From: Panonychus citri
Taxonomy: Eukaryota > Arthropoda > Arachnida > Trombidiformes > Tetranychidae
Assembly: GCF_014898815.1 (NCBI RefSeq)
Contig: NW_026515539.1
Coordinates: forward strand, 3,348,001 to 3,412,000
Direction of reading: 5' to 3'
Length of the DNA stretch: 64,000 nt
This document shows, piece after piece, positions 21,104 to 32,318 of the stretch (position 1 is its first letter; every line of letters starts with the position of its first letter). The position numbers were made by a program, and so were the translations under genes. Below the pieces are notes generated by a model. The model worked only from the letters and a program-made list of their open reading frames with translations, searched no databases and had not been told where the DNA came from.

Positions 21104-24100
21104 ATGATTAGTGTACCAGTTTCATTGTTTCTTGCCTGTGCTGTGGCCGTTAAAGTGTACAAAAACTGCTCCCAATGGGAAGATAACAGTTTATTTGGGA
21201 AGTCGTGATTTCGGTGATCATGGTGATTATATGGACACAATTGACGGTGTCGTTGTGGTGGACGAAGAGTACCTTAAGGGTCGTCGTGTTTTCGGTCAAA
21301 TCGTAACCACTTTTCGATACGGACGAGAAGAAGATGAAATTATGGGTCTACACTTTTCCCGTCAACTTTATCTGGCCTTAGAACAGGTCTATCCACCGGG
21401 ATCATCTTCGACTTCTAAAGCAAAACCCTCAGCCGACAATGAATCCGCTTCTTCATTGAATAAACTACAAGAAAAGTTACTACGTAAATTAGGCTCTGCA
21501 GCTCATCCTTTCACCTTCCAATTACCCAAACATGCCCCACCCTCGGTCACCCTACAACCAGGACCCGAAGATCAAGGTCCACCTCTTGGTGTTGAATATG
21601 AGGTCAAAATGTTTGTCGCCGACAACGAACTTGAAAAACCTCAGAAACGCAATTCGGTGGCCATGGCGATCCGAAAGTTACAATACACTCTTCCATCGCC
21701 CTGTGGACGTCAACCCTCATCAATTGTTTCAAAGGTAAATTTATATTATATTATTCATCATTTACACATTCATATACATCTAATTATCTAATCATTGATA
21801 AATTTATTCAACCATTCATGTTGATCAAAAACTAATGCGAAAAAAATATGATTACATTGATACTATTCACATTGTGAATCGTTTATCAGAATCCTATTCA
21901 TGAGATGATTATTATTATATTTATCTGGAGTTAGTATTATTATTACCTCCATTCATAAGTGTTATCATAGTTGGATAATCACTTGAATATGATTAATACA
22001 CTTCTATTAATCATGACGGTGGAAAATGTTGATTAGTTCAATCAACATATCAAATGATAATCTTATTTTCAATCGCAATTGCAATTGAAATTGTAAATTT
22101 TCATTGATTAGGGAATCAAATTAACATCAAAATAATTTTGTTTTTTACTCTCATTACATTTTGTGTTTGACTTTTTTGTTTTAAATTGCTGAGTAAAAAT
22201 AAATAACCAGTAGAGGTAAACAGGTTGTTGATGATCAGTTGATTGTTAAGGAATCAAATGATAAAATCCGATGACTTGACAGTTACAATTTAATGCTGAT
22301 TGTAAATTTGTACCTCGACAATCAATCGACTAACATTATGATTAGCTGATTGAAGACAGTTACAGTAAAATAGTTAGTCAAGAGATTAACAGGTTGTCGA
22401 TTGAATTTTTTTGATTATGGTGATCGGAAAGTTGCTAATCCATGTGAAGTAAATTGATTAAGTCGCACAGGTTTCGAATTGACCTCATCTTCAGTCCATC
22501 CTTTCGAAATAACTGAAATTTTGGCTCGTAAGGGTGACCCGTGAGTACGAAGATTATTCTGTAATTGATTCTGTTTCTTTTGAAAGATATAATTTATCGA
22601 TTCCCGAATAAGACGATCAGACTTTCGCATGCACCAAACAATAATCATAAGCAGCGATATTCCAGTCCAGAGATAGAACATTCCACCAAAAAAGACGACC
22701 GTATCAATGAATTTAAATCGGGGATTGAAATAGACTTCAATTTTCGGTGTCGTAGGATAGGCCACTGATAATTGGAAAGTTCCGTTAGGTTGAATCTCCG
22801 ATTTAAACTCGCTGGTCAGTATAGCTAAATAATGGTAATCATTACAAGGTGGTCTATTGAATTTCTTTGAACAATTGGCATACATTTCCTTTTCCGAGCG
22901 ATTAGTAAACCAGCCGCTCTCAAATTCTGGTCTCATTTTGACGTAGCTTCGACTGAACCATGATTTATACTCAGCGAATGAAACATTCATGATACAATGT
23001 CTCATGCAAGTTTTAATATGATTACAATCATATTGTTCGTAATAAAGACAATCGGTATCATAAGGTGGTGGAAGACGAGTAACTGCCGTTCGTTTGAAAG
23101 TGGCCACTGCTTGATTGTTAACCTCAGTATCGAATTGTAAGAAACTAGGATTTCCTAGAGATTCCTCTAGTTCAGCATAAGTGTGAGTGATATAAATCCC
23201 AATTCTTTTAGTTTTAATTACCGAAGTGTTGAAAGTAACATCCAACATCCATTTACCAACAACGAACCTCCGATCGTAATAAACTTGTTTGGGTAAACTT
23301 TCAAAGTACGAATAACACTTAGAGTATAATGAGACATATTCAACGGTGTAATTATAAAACTCTAAGCAAGGTTGGAATTGGTAAGTTGTACTGTTTAGAA
23401 CTGTACAATTGATAATCCACTCGTCGATTTTTGGTAATCTATAATTAATCTCAGCTAAAGTTAACGGATAAGTTTCAATTGAATTGTTAACGGTGACATT
23501 TTTCAGTTCTGGTAAACCATAAAAAAAGCAGAGGGATATTGAAGGTAATTCGGTCTCTAAAGGTCGCTCAATGATCACCGTTGTAGTGGTCTGATATTGG
23601 GCATATCGAACTAAAAGAAACACACCTTGAACCAAAGCACCAAGGTAACTTAATATAATGATGAACATTTGAGGTGCTGAAGATGGTGGTTTAGGTATAA
23701 GTGTTAAGGGTGGCACGATTTTCGGAGGTGGTGGTGACATTAAAAGGGACGATGGAACCACATGAGTCGCAGGTGGGATCAGAGGAGGTGGAGGGGGAGA
23801 GATTATCATGACATTGTCATCACTCGATTCCTTTGATAAATGTCGAGGTCTATGCGAGGTTTTCATTGATTCGAGATCAGCAAATCCAGACATGATTTTA
23901 GTGGAAAATGAATGAATGATTAACTAATTGTGCGACATAATCACCTGTTGATTAATTTGAATATTTTCTCTAAAAATCACAAACTTATTAGAAAACAAGA
24001 AAACTCAATCTAAATGGTTTGGAATAAAATGGATCGCAATTTGAATTGTCTATTGATTGTTGTTCTATCACGATTGGCAAATGATATGGAATTGATTTTA

Positions 24101-25552
24101 AATTACTAGAGTTTCTAATATTTTTTTCTCCATGTCACAATTTAGTTTATTTTCGTACAATTTGTGAGCAATTTCCGGTCCATCCGAATGGACAATCAAT
24201 CAATTTCGAAAATAATTGTTTCCTTTTAAATCCAAAGCGTTGACAAGAAATTAACAATCATCTGAATAACAATTAACTCTCATGAACAGAAAAAAAGATT
24301 CGCTATTATTAAATATTGATGAGTTGTGATTGAATTGACAACAATCAAGATAATTACGACAGTAAATGTATGAATGAATTATTGTAAATTCAATCAAGAA
24401 AAAAAAATTTCTTCATTTTCTCAACCTTGATTGCAATAATTAAGGAGTTAATAGTTTTCCCAAATCAGTGTTAATCAAAAATCATCAACAATTTGAAGGT
24501 TGCCTAATTTGATTGTACAATCTTCACAAACTTAATCATTACCATCATCAACTAAATTGTTCTTGATTAATGTTTACATTGCTATTTGTTTGTTACCATG
24601 TTAATCACCAATACAATTTATCTTAATTTACCTGGTGAACAATTTAACCTCAATTTTTGATCACCCACATCAATGGGTTGATTAAATGATCAGGTTGATT
24701 GTTTGGAGTGGGAGATTCAGTTGGAAATCACAATCAGCTTAATTGCTCAGGTAACCAAGAAAATTACAATTTATATTAATCAAATATGAGACTTTTTTTT
24801 GTCAACTATTATCAACTACTCTTGATTACTGAATTCAGATAATTACCATTGTCATCATGGTAATTAAGATGGATTGTTAATTGCCAAGCCAATGTAATAT
24901 AAAGTTGATTGGTGTTAATACAATGTAATTAAAAAGCATTTCTAGTTTTTGCTTGATTGTCAGTCATTAAACATGATAATTCAATTAATTTAAATGGTAC
25001 AAAATAAAAGTATCTGAATGATTAATGACTTTATCTTTTTTTGTCTTCCACTTTGAAACCAATGGGTTATAATTGAATAACAACTGACCAGCATTACATT
25101 TATTATATCATAAAAATTTGACCACTACCAAGTAGCCAATGAATGACAGGTTGTTTTTGTAGGGAATGATAAATAAAATTCTGATACAATTATGTTAAAT
25201 TAATTTGTGTCCAATTACTGGACACTGATTCTTTGTGGATGCTGCTAACAATTTAGAAATACTCAAGATTGAAAATGTATCATGAAAGTTTCATGGTTTA
25301 TATAATATTATTAATTCAAAAGAAAATTTAAGCATCATCATGAGTCAATTATGATTAACATGATAAAAAGCCTAATCAAAGACAAGCATCATCATCATTT
25401 AGATGATTATCATTGTGATTATTATAATTGTAATACATTTTGATGATACCTGTTGGTCCATTGAGACACATGAATTCAGGTGGTTCTGAATTATGATGGA
25501 AAAGTTCATTGATCCATCAGAATTTGATCTAATTTCCTTTCTCGAGTTCTAG

Positions 25553-25585
<33 letters not shown>

Positions 25586-27513
25586 CCTTTTCATTTGATT
25601 GTTTAGCTAATCTGTTGATTCTTTTACTTTGGAATCAGAGTTTTCGATCAGAACTTTTTTTCCTTCTACTTTTACTTTTACTCTATGAAAGATGATGTTG
25701 TTGTTGATTTTATCCAGAATTCAATTGAAATTAATCACCAAGTTAATCGTTCAATTCTGATCTTTTCCTGTTTTCAAACGTATTACAAAATTCAATCAAT
25801 CTTAATCATGTTTAATCATGTTAATTGTCAACCGATTTATTTTTGGATAAACATTTCAATCTCGATGTATTTGATTTTGTCAAATCTATTATTTATGTAA
25901 CATCAATGTATATAAATGCAAATGTAAATTAATTGATTTGATTCTCATTTTTTTTACTCTTGTTGATAAAACTAACCAAAACCTAAATGATTAATTAATC
26001 TATTAACTATTAGGTGTATTCATAGTGAAACAATTTATCTTAATTGTCACATTAATCTTTTATTTCAACAGGGATTCATGTTGAGTCCTGGTAAACTCAA
26101 CCTTGAGGTCACTTTGGATCGGGAATTATATTTTCATGGTGATAAAATTTCAGCTCATGTTACAGTTTCTAATTATTCAAAGAAAAATGTCCGATCAGTT
26201 AAGGTAAGTAGAAAATTAACTAATCATTAAATAAACAATGACCAATTAACTGTACAGTTGAATTGTTGTAAACCTAATTGATTGATTAGCCAACAAGAAA
26301 AACATTAGATTAATCATAGTAACCAATTGATCAATTGTTACGAATCAATCTTATCAAAATCTAATTCACAGTTTTTTTAATACTTGATAGACATTTAATC
26401 ATCAAATTGTCACGAAATTAAATTTGATACCAATGGCTTTTTAATCATTTGACAATTTTCACCTTGAGTGTCAACAATTAACTTGACCAACTTGATTAAT
26501 CTTAATCTACTTACATAGTAGTCACAATTTGATGAGACAAATTTTTATCTTCACATCATCAACTGTTGATTGTTGTTGACTTATTAATATTTAATTCAAT
26601 TGTTGTGTTGATGAAATTAATTCATGTCATGATTAAAGTGTAATTTTCATGATGATCAGTACAATTTGAATTAACATTTGACGAAATTAAGAAAAATTTT
26701 CTTCATCAAAATAAACTTACTGACTTTTAATAATGAAAATGATAATTTATCAATCTAATTGTAGTTGATTAAATTGGCAATGATCGAATCTATTTACATT
26801 AATTTCGTATGCTGATAACAATCGTTCAATTGTAATCAAGAAAATAATCATTTCGTATCATCAAATTAAAGATTCCTCACCAAATCAAATTAAATATAAT
26901 TTGACACCGGATTTAGTCTACATTTATTTACTAAATGATCATTTCTTTTGTCATTCAGGTGTCGATCGTTCAACACACGGAGGTCACTTTAGTCAATGGA
27001 CATTACAGTAAGACTGTTGCATCATTGGAATCAAAAGAAGGGTGTCCAATCACACCGGGTGCCTCATTCTCAAAGGTTTATCAATTGTTACCCTTAGCAG
27101 CGGGTAATAAGGATCGAAGAGGAATCGCCCTTGACGGTATGTTGAAGGAAGCGGATACCAATTTAGCTTCGTCCACCTTAACACCAACTTCCGATGCGAT
27201 TGGAATTGTTATTTCATATGTTGCTCGGGTTCGACTTTATCTTGGTGCCATTGGTGGAGATCTAACGGCTGATGTACCTTTTAAATTGGTCACTTTGGAT
27301 CCTGTTCAGGTCAAATCGCTGGTAACTGATGGTAAAGAAGAGGGCGATCCAAAGACAGGTAAGGAAGCGAGTGGTCAGTCCGAGGGAACAACGGTGACAA
27401 CCACTGGTCCTGCTGGTCGACGCCTTAAGAAACAAATGACCCGAGAGATGAGTACTGATCTTATTTTTGAAGATTTTGCTCGTCGTCGTCAAGAAAGTGA
27501 AGATCTGGAATAG
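21104..27513 (+). CDS. Visual-type arrestin (Arr2-like), 5' frame broken once
   Basis: Arrestins bind phosphorylated, active GPCRs such as rhodopsin and end their signalling. Exons: 21104-21734, 26072-26203 and 26959-27513, with GT-AG borders and phase 0 joins. The body follows insect Arr2 closely: APNGKITVYLGSRDFGDH, DGVVVVDEEYLKGRRVFGQI, FRYGREEDEIMGLHFSRQLY, LLRKLGSAAHPFTFQLP, then GKLNLEVTLDRELYFHGDKI, IVQHTEVTLV, KEGCPITPGASF and NKDRRGIALDG. The tail DLIFEDFARRRQE resembles the clathrin/AP-2 binding end of arthropod arrestins. The expected N-terminus VAVKVYK is present at about 21137-21159, but in another frame from TAPNGK; an AAAAA run between them explains a one- or two-base error. 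Intron 1 (4.3 kb) hosts a DEG/ENaC gene on the other strand. Fragments of the 3' end are repeated at 33.8-38.4 kb. Confidence 0.88.
22415..23893 (-). CDS. DEG/ENaC-family sodium channel subunit, nested in the arrestin intron
   Basis: Intact single-exon frame of 492 residues. The family forms trimeric amiloride-sensitive Na+ channels at the plasma membrane, gated by acid, peptides or touch. Visible: a proline-rich cytoplasmic start (PPPPLIPPATH), a first membrane helix about residues 78-99 (IIILSYLGALVQGVFLLVRY), and a large extracellular loop with many Cys (CLYYEQYDCNHIKTCMRHC is the conserved Cys cluster) and NxS/T glycosylation sites. The second helix, about 408-430, carries the selectivity region LWTGISLLMIIVWC with GIS in the place of the family GxS. 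The usual HG motif before TM1 is not evident, so gating may differ. It lies opposite arrestin within that gene's first intron. Two 5'-truncated copies lie at 35173-36171 and 38512-39200. Confidence 0.85.
   Translation of the reverse strand: MSGFADLESMKTSHRPRHLSKESSDDNVMIISPPPPPLIPPATHVVPSSLLMSPPPPKIVPPLTLIPKPPSSAPQMFIIILSYLGALVQGVFLLVRYAQYQTTTTVIIERPLETELPSISLCFFYGLPELKNVTVNNSIETYPLTLAEINYRLPKIDEWIINCTVLNSTTYQFQPCLEFYNYTVEYVSLYSKCYSYFESLPKQVYYDRRFVVGKWMLDVTFNTSVIKTKRIGIYITHTYAELEESLGNPSFLQFDTEVNNQAVATFKRTAVTRLPPPYDTDCLYYEQYDCNHIKTCMRHCIMNVSFAEYKSWFSRSYVKMRPEFESGWFTNRSEKEMYANCSKKFNRPPCNDYHYLAILTSEFKSEIQPNGTFQLSVAYPTTPKIEVYFNPRFKFIDTVVFFGGMFYLWTGISLLMIIVWCMRKSDRLIRESINYIFQKKQNQLQNNLRTHGSPLRAKISVISKGWTEDEVNSKPVRLNQFTSHGLATFRSP
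23894..26071. other. Remainder of arrestin intron 1
   Basis: Non-coding sequence between the nested channel gene and arrestin exon 2. It includes a CT microsatellite at about 25553-25580. The 24780-25910 part is repeated directly at 31500-33065, and the first 300 bp, with the channel's 5' end, recur at 40118-40905. A plus-strand open frame at 25685-25900 has no domain and sits inside the repeated part. Confidence 0.55.
24780..25910. repeat. 1.1-kb intron segment, directly repeated at 31500-33065
   Basis: The copy at 31500-33065 keeps the order and orientation of this segment: CATCATGGTAATTAAGAT, then GTGTCCAATTACTGGACACT, then GATACCTGTTGGTCCATTGA, then the CT tract, then TTTCCTTCTACTTTTACTTTTACTC. 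The copy carries a longer CT tract and a roughly 400-bp SINE-like insertion at 32317-32722 that is absent here, so this segment is the unoccupied version. Confidence 0.85.
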
Positions 27514-27529
27514 ATCTAGAAAATAGATT

Positions 27530-28070
27530 AATCTTCCAAGACAAAAACCACTTTTCAATTGAACTTAATTGTTTCAATCGCTGATCAGAGTTAATTGTTT
27601 TCCTCTAAAACTATCAACAAGAACTGGAGAAAGATAAAAGTCACCTTGATCTCAATCACCATTTGGCTACTGATTTGTTAATTGTAATTAAAATTTAGAT
27701 GAAATCGCCTTGTTTCACCTCTTTTTTTCCAAAATCTCTCAATTGTAATTCATTTGATTAAAATTATGTATCAACAAATTGTGAACATTGGTTTTTCTTT
27801 CCCTTATACACATCAAAACTACAATAAATCAATGGTAACCATTTATAAGAAAAAAAATCGTATAACCAAACGTTTCAGGTAGATATAATTAATCATTAAA
27901 GTGTTCGAAAACTAATTGCTTTAAAATTTCTAATCATTTGTTGATGTATAAAATTAAATTTTCGTTCGAAACCAGAAAACATGGACATCTATTATTCTGA
28001 AGAGTAACTATTGCAATATTTGACGAACTTTGCAATTTTTATTTAGCTTAACTCGCTTCGTTTTCTTTTA
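27530..28070. repeat. Arrestin 3' flank, directly repeated at 46975-47505
   Basis: About 530 bp after the arrestin stop codon recur in the same orientation just before MSH4 (landmarks AACCACTTTTCAATTGAACT, then GATGAAATCGCCTTGTTTCA, then TTTAGCTTAA...CGTTTTCTTTT). The two copies bracket the 28.07-46.97 kb mosaic block. Confidence 0.85.
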
Positions 28071-28075
28071 GCATT

Positions 28076-29038
28076 TTGATTACATATCTTCCAAGTGGTT
28101 TGTTCTCTCTTCGATATTGTCCTGCTCTTCTTACACCAGAGAAAGTTTATCCAGAAACGGGAAGTGCAGATTTCGATAACACAGGAAGACCTTTTCATTT
28201 CTTAGCTTACACCAACAAACCCATTTTCTATGAACACATGCACCTTCTTTATGATGAATATCGAAAATGCGATGAATTGAAAGACCAAATGATCCGTAAC
28301 GGTGTCTTGAATCCTCCACCTTCGGCCAAAGTAGATCTCACTGGTTCTCGTTGGCTCACCATGAAAGAATATTCTTATAATTATAATGAAAAAGTCACAG
28401 CTGATCTTTGGAATATATTAACCTCTGGATTAGAGCGGTTAACAGCTCATCCTTATTCTAAAGATTGCAAAGAATTTTTAATGAAATTTCGTGTCAAATT
28501 AGAACAAAAAATGGCCACTTTGAGTGTAGCTCCAATCACTTTCAATGAAGAAGGTCGACCTTATGTCCAAGCCGAAGGTAAAGAGTCAATGAAATGAAAA
28601 GAAAAGATGAAATTTTATCCAAAATTTATGATCAAAATCTAAATCTCTGTTTCTCTCGTTATCTCAACAGGTCTTAGAAAACATTGTAAAGCTCAAGTGA
28701 CCGTTTGGGGCAATGGGAATGGAACAATCGAGATAAATGGTTACGATATCCTTTATTTTCCTCAATTCAAAGAGCGACATCAAATTTTATTTCCACTTCT
28801 ATTCACCGATATGATAAATAAGGTTGATATCGAAGCAAAAGTGAGTGGAGTGGGTGAAGCATCTCAAGCGGGAGCAATTAGACATGGAATCTCTTTGGCA
28901 TTGGTCAGTTTCGTTGATGAATCAATGATTGAGAAAATGAGATTAGCTGGACTGTTAACAAAAGATCGTCGAGTCGCTGAAAGGAAAAAGATTGGGAAAA
29001 TGGGCGCTAGAGCAGCTTTCAGATTCCGACCTCGTTAG
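28076..29038 (+). pseudogene. MRPS9 (uS9m) copy B, lacking the first exon
   Basis: Exon 2 (from about 28076 to 28577) and exon 3 (28671-29038) of MRPS9 are open and nearly identical to the intact gene at 45393. They include NYNEKVTADLWNILTSGLER and the uS9 C-terminal core AGAIRHGISLALVSF ... ERKKIGKMGARAAFRFRPR. The sequence departs from copy C at about 28080, where LITYLPSGLFSLRYC replaces EAIEYLLPSGLFSLPNR. Exon 1, with the Ser-rich mitochondrial targeting region, is absent. Upstream is the arrestin 3' flank. Without a targeting sequence it is unlikely to supply the mitochondrial ribosome, unless a new first exon has been acquired. Confidence 0.8.
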
Positions 29039-29130
29039 ATGGTGTTTTCGAAATTTAAGTAAATTAAACTTTGTACAGTCGAAATTAGTCATTAAATGAA
29101 AAATTGAAATTAAATTTAATCTAAAATTCT

Positions 29131-29698
29131 TTCCAATTTCCTGGGTTAGAAAAGACCTGAGTTAATTGTATATCGATGAGTAGCCTTCAAAATCGATGTC
29201 GGGAACAAGAACAAATAATCGATGATTTCGATATAATCGCCCATCTCTTTAAGAGATGATTGTTATTACTTTTATCTCAAGTAACACAACTGAAAATTGT
29301 CTTTAAGAATCTACATCCAGTCAGAAGCAGAAATGGTGAGTACAGTCAGACCTCGCATGATTTAACAAAATCCTGCCATCTACTGGATGGTTCAAACCAA
29401 CCGATTGGCCCAATTTAATAAACTGAGTTAATCTCGATTGATGATTTTTTCTTAATGAAAGGAAGGTCGGATTTACAGTCAAACCAGAATGATTCTATAT
29501 ACTTTTAATAAAGAATTAATGTTTCAGAAGAAAGAAAAAAAGGCTAATTCGTTGATGGGTGATGAAGATAATCTTTCAAAGTGATTTCATTTTCTCCAAG
29601 AAACAATTTTTTTCGATGTTAGAATTGATGTTTTGCCGTGTTAAATACAGCCATAGTCAATATCGTCGATTAATGTTTTTTTAATATCGGGAAACACT
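29131..29698. other. Non-coding spacer between MRPS9-B and a foldback element
   Basis: No gene seen. It contains ATCGAT-rich sequence ending in ATCGCCCATCTCT near 29237-29250; the same ending occurs near 39715-39728, suggesting a shared low-copy element. Confidence 0.4.
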
Positions 29699-31022
29699 AT
29701 TTCAGATCATTCACGACACTTGGGACTAATTGCCGTCCATTTATTTAAATAAAACGGAATTCTGGCCGGAGCACTTTGGATATTTTTTTTTCAAAACTAA
29801 TTAGATTTTCTGTAAGGGCATGAAAAGTTGTCGATAAAATAAAAATTTCACGACCTAAAAACTTATCGTTGTTGAGAAAAGCGACCTGAAGTTTTAACTC
29901 CGAACTCGATTTTCATGAAAACTACTAATCAGATCAGAAAAAAATAAATATATTTAGACTTCATATTTGTGACCCTACAAATACACAAAGTTCCAACTCT
30001 TAACTCAAAACTAAAATTCGGCGACCATCCTCCTTATCGAAATAATTAAAAAAATAAATTAACATTTATTTGTATAGAAATTTAACTTCCGAGTTTGAAC
30101 TTTTGTTCATAAAAAAGTCACTTATCGACATTTTTCTCTAAAATTTTGGTATAAGGTCAAATAGCCCCGAGATAGGTTACAATTAGTTCTTGATAAGTTA
30201 TAACGCCAAAAAGACTTTTATCTAATTTTGAACATTCGAAATAATTTTTTCGCACTCGAGACATTGAATTTCCATAAAATTTCGTCTATTTTGCTCAAAA
30301 TTAGATATAAGTTTTTTCTAGAATTTCGACAATTAAAATCAATTGTTTTTTAGATCGAATCTTAAATTTTGTTTCACCTTTTTCAAAGTTATTTTAAATT
30401 CATTAATTTTTCGGTTTTGTGTCAACTAATTCATTATTTCGGACAGTGAAAAAGTCACACACTATCTAGTTTTTGTACCAATTCATTGATTCGGAGTAAT
30501 TAATTTAGGAAAATAGTGATTTTGATTACAATTGGCTTTCCTTACAATCATCAACTCACCGCTTAGTCACTTGATCACTAAAAACTGTTATAATTTTCAA
30601 ATCTTCATCATTTAATTCATTGATAAAATTCAGTTGAGACCCTGAAGGTACTAAAATAGACCAACCAGGAACTTCGTAAGTAATTTAAGGAGGATGGTCG
30701 CCGAATTTTAGTTTTGAGTTAAGAGTTGGAACTTTGTGTATTTGTAGGGTCACAAATATGAAGTCTAAATATATTTATTTTTTTCTGATCTGATTAGTAG
30801 TTTTCATGAAAATCGAGTTCGGAGTTAAAACTTCAGGTCGCTTTTCTCAACAACGATAAGTTTTTAGGTCGTGAAATTTTTATTTTATCGACAACTTTTC
30901 ATGCCCTTACAGAAAATCTAATTAGTTTTGAAAAAAAAATATCCAAAGTGCTCCGGCCAGAATTCCGTTTTATTTAAATAAATGGACGGCAATTAGTCCC
31001 AAGTGTCGTGAATGATCTGAAA
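29699..31022. mobile_element. 1.3-kb foldback element with about 337-bp inverted arms
   Basis: The left arm 29699-30035 and right arm 30687-31022 are near-perfect reverse complements. Outer ends are TTTCAGATCATTCACGACAC; inner ends are CGACCATCCTCCTT. The roughly 650-bp centre is AT-rich with no open frame of note, so this is non-autonomous. Part of the centre with its right border (30410-30690) recurs at 39810-40085. No clear target duplication flanks it, so the superfamily is unassigned. Confidence 0.75.
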
Positions 31023-31099
31023 CTTATTTTTGAGACTATTCTAGTATAGGCTAACATCGTGAATTGAGCACTTTTTTCATTTAATCAACAGTTTTCAGA

Positions 31100-31376
31100 A
31101 ATGAGAGAGTGGCCTTTGATCTGCGAGGGCTAATATCTCCGAAACTAAAATACTTGGAGATGTCTTAATAAGTCAAATCGCCGTCATTTAAGTAAGGCTA
31201 TCAGAAGTTTTTTGGCCTTAAAATACAGTCACTTTTGCTATAAATAGTTTGATAATGTTTGATTAAATAATATTTCATTCGAGCAAACATAAAACATTTG
31301 GGTGTTTATAACTTATTTTAACTATTTTAGTTTCGGAGATATTAGCCCTCGAAAATCAAAGGCCACTCTCTCATTC
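31100..31376. mobile_element. 277-bp foldback element with about 52-bp inverted arms
   Basis: ATGAGAGAGTGGCCTTTGAT at the left returns as its reverse complement at the right end, with the arms continuing through GGGCTAATATCTCCGAAACT. The centre is non-coding. It is followed at once by a third copy (31377-31443) of the inner end of the neighbouring foldback element, so the two kinds of element are nested or fused here. Confidence 0.65.
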
Positions 31377-32231
31377 GTGACCCTACAAATACACAAAGTT
31401 CCAACTCTTAACTAAAAACTAAAATTTGGCGACCATCCTCCTTTGAATATTTTTCTCTAAAAGTCACAAACTTATTAGAAAACATGGAAACTCATGAATT
31501 GAGATAATTACCATTGTCATCATGGTAATTAAGATAGATTGTTAATTGCCAAGCCAATATAAAGTTGATTGGTGTTAATACAATGTAATGAAAAAGCATT
31601 TCCAGTTTATGCTTGATTGTCAATCATTAAACATGATAATTCAATTAATTTAAATGGTACAGAATAAAAGTATCTGAATGATTAATGACTTTATCTTTTT
31701 TTTGTCTTCCACTTTGAAACCAATGGGTTATAATTGAATAAAACTAGAGGTAATTGAATAACAACTGACCAGTATTACATTTATTATATCATAAAAATTT
31801 GACCACCACCAAGTAGCCAATGAATGACAGGTTGTTTTTGCAGGGAATGAAAAATAAAATTCTGATACAATTATGTTAAATTAATTTGTGTCCAATTACT
31901 GGACACTGATTCTTTGTGGATGCTGCTAACAATTTAGAAATGCTCAAGATTGAAAATGTATCATGAAAGTTTCATGGTTTATATAATATTATTAATTCAC
32001 AAGAACACTTAAGCATCATCATGAGTCAATTATGATTAACATGATAAAAAGCCTAATCAAAGATAATCATCATCATCATTTAGATGATTATCATTGTGAT
32101 TATTATAATTGTAATACATTTTGATGATACCTGTTGGTCCATTGAGACACATGAATTCAGGTGGTTCTGAATTATGATGGAAAAGTTCATTGATCCATCA
32201 GAATTTGATCTAATTTCCTTTCTCGAGTTCT

Positions 32232-32232
<1 letters not shown>

Positions 32233-32316
<84 letters not shown>
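32233..32316. repeat. Expanded CT microsatellite
   Basis: About 42 uninterrupted CT units, against about 14 in the unoccupied copy near 25553. The minus-strand open frames rich in Arg-Glu that overlap it are a by-product of the repeat. Confidence 0.9.

Positions 32317-32318
<2 letters not shown>

Noticed and set aside
22565..22768. Plus-strand open frame inside the DEG/ENaC gene (repeated at 35818-36021)
   Set aside because: Occurs in both copies only because it is the reverse of conserved channel coding sequence.
25685..25900. Plus-strand 71-residue open frame in arrestin intron 1
   Set aside because: No domain and the duplicate at 32840-33060 carries a frame change in the same stretch, so the frame is not conserved.
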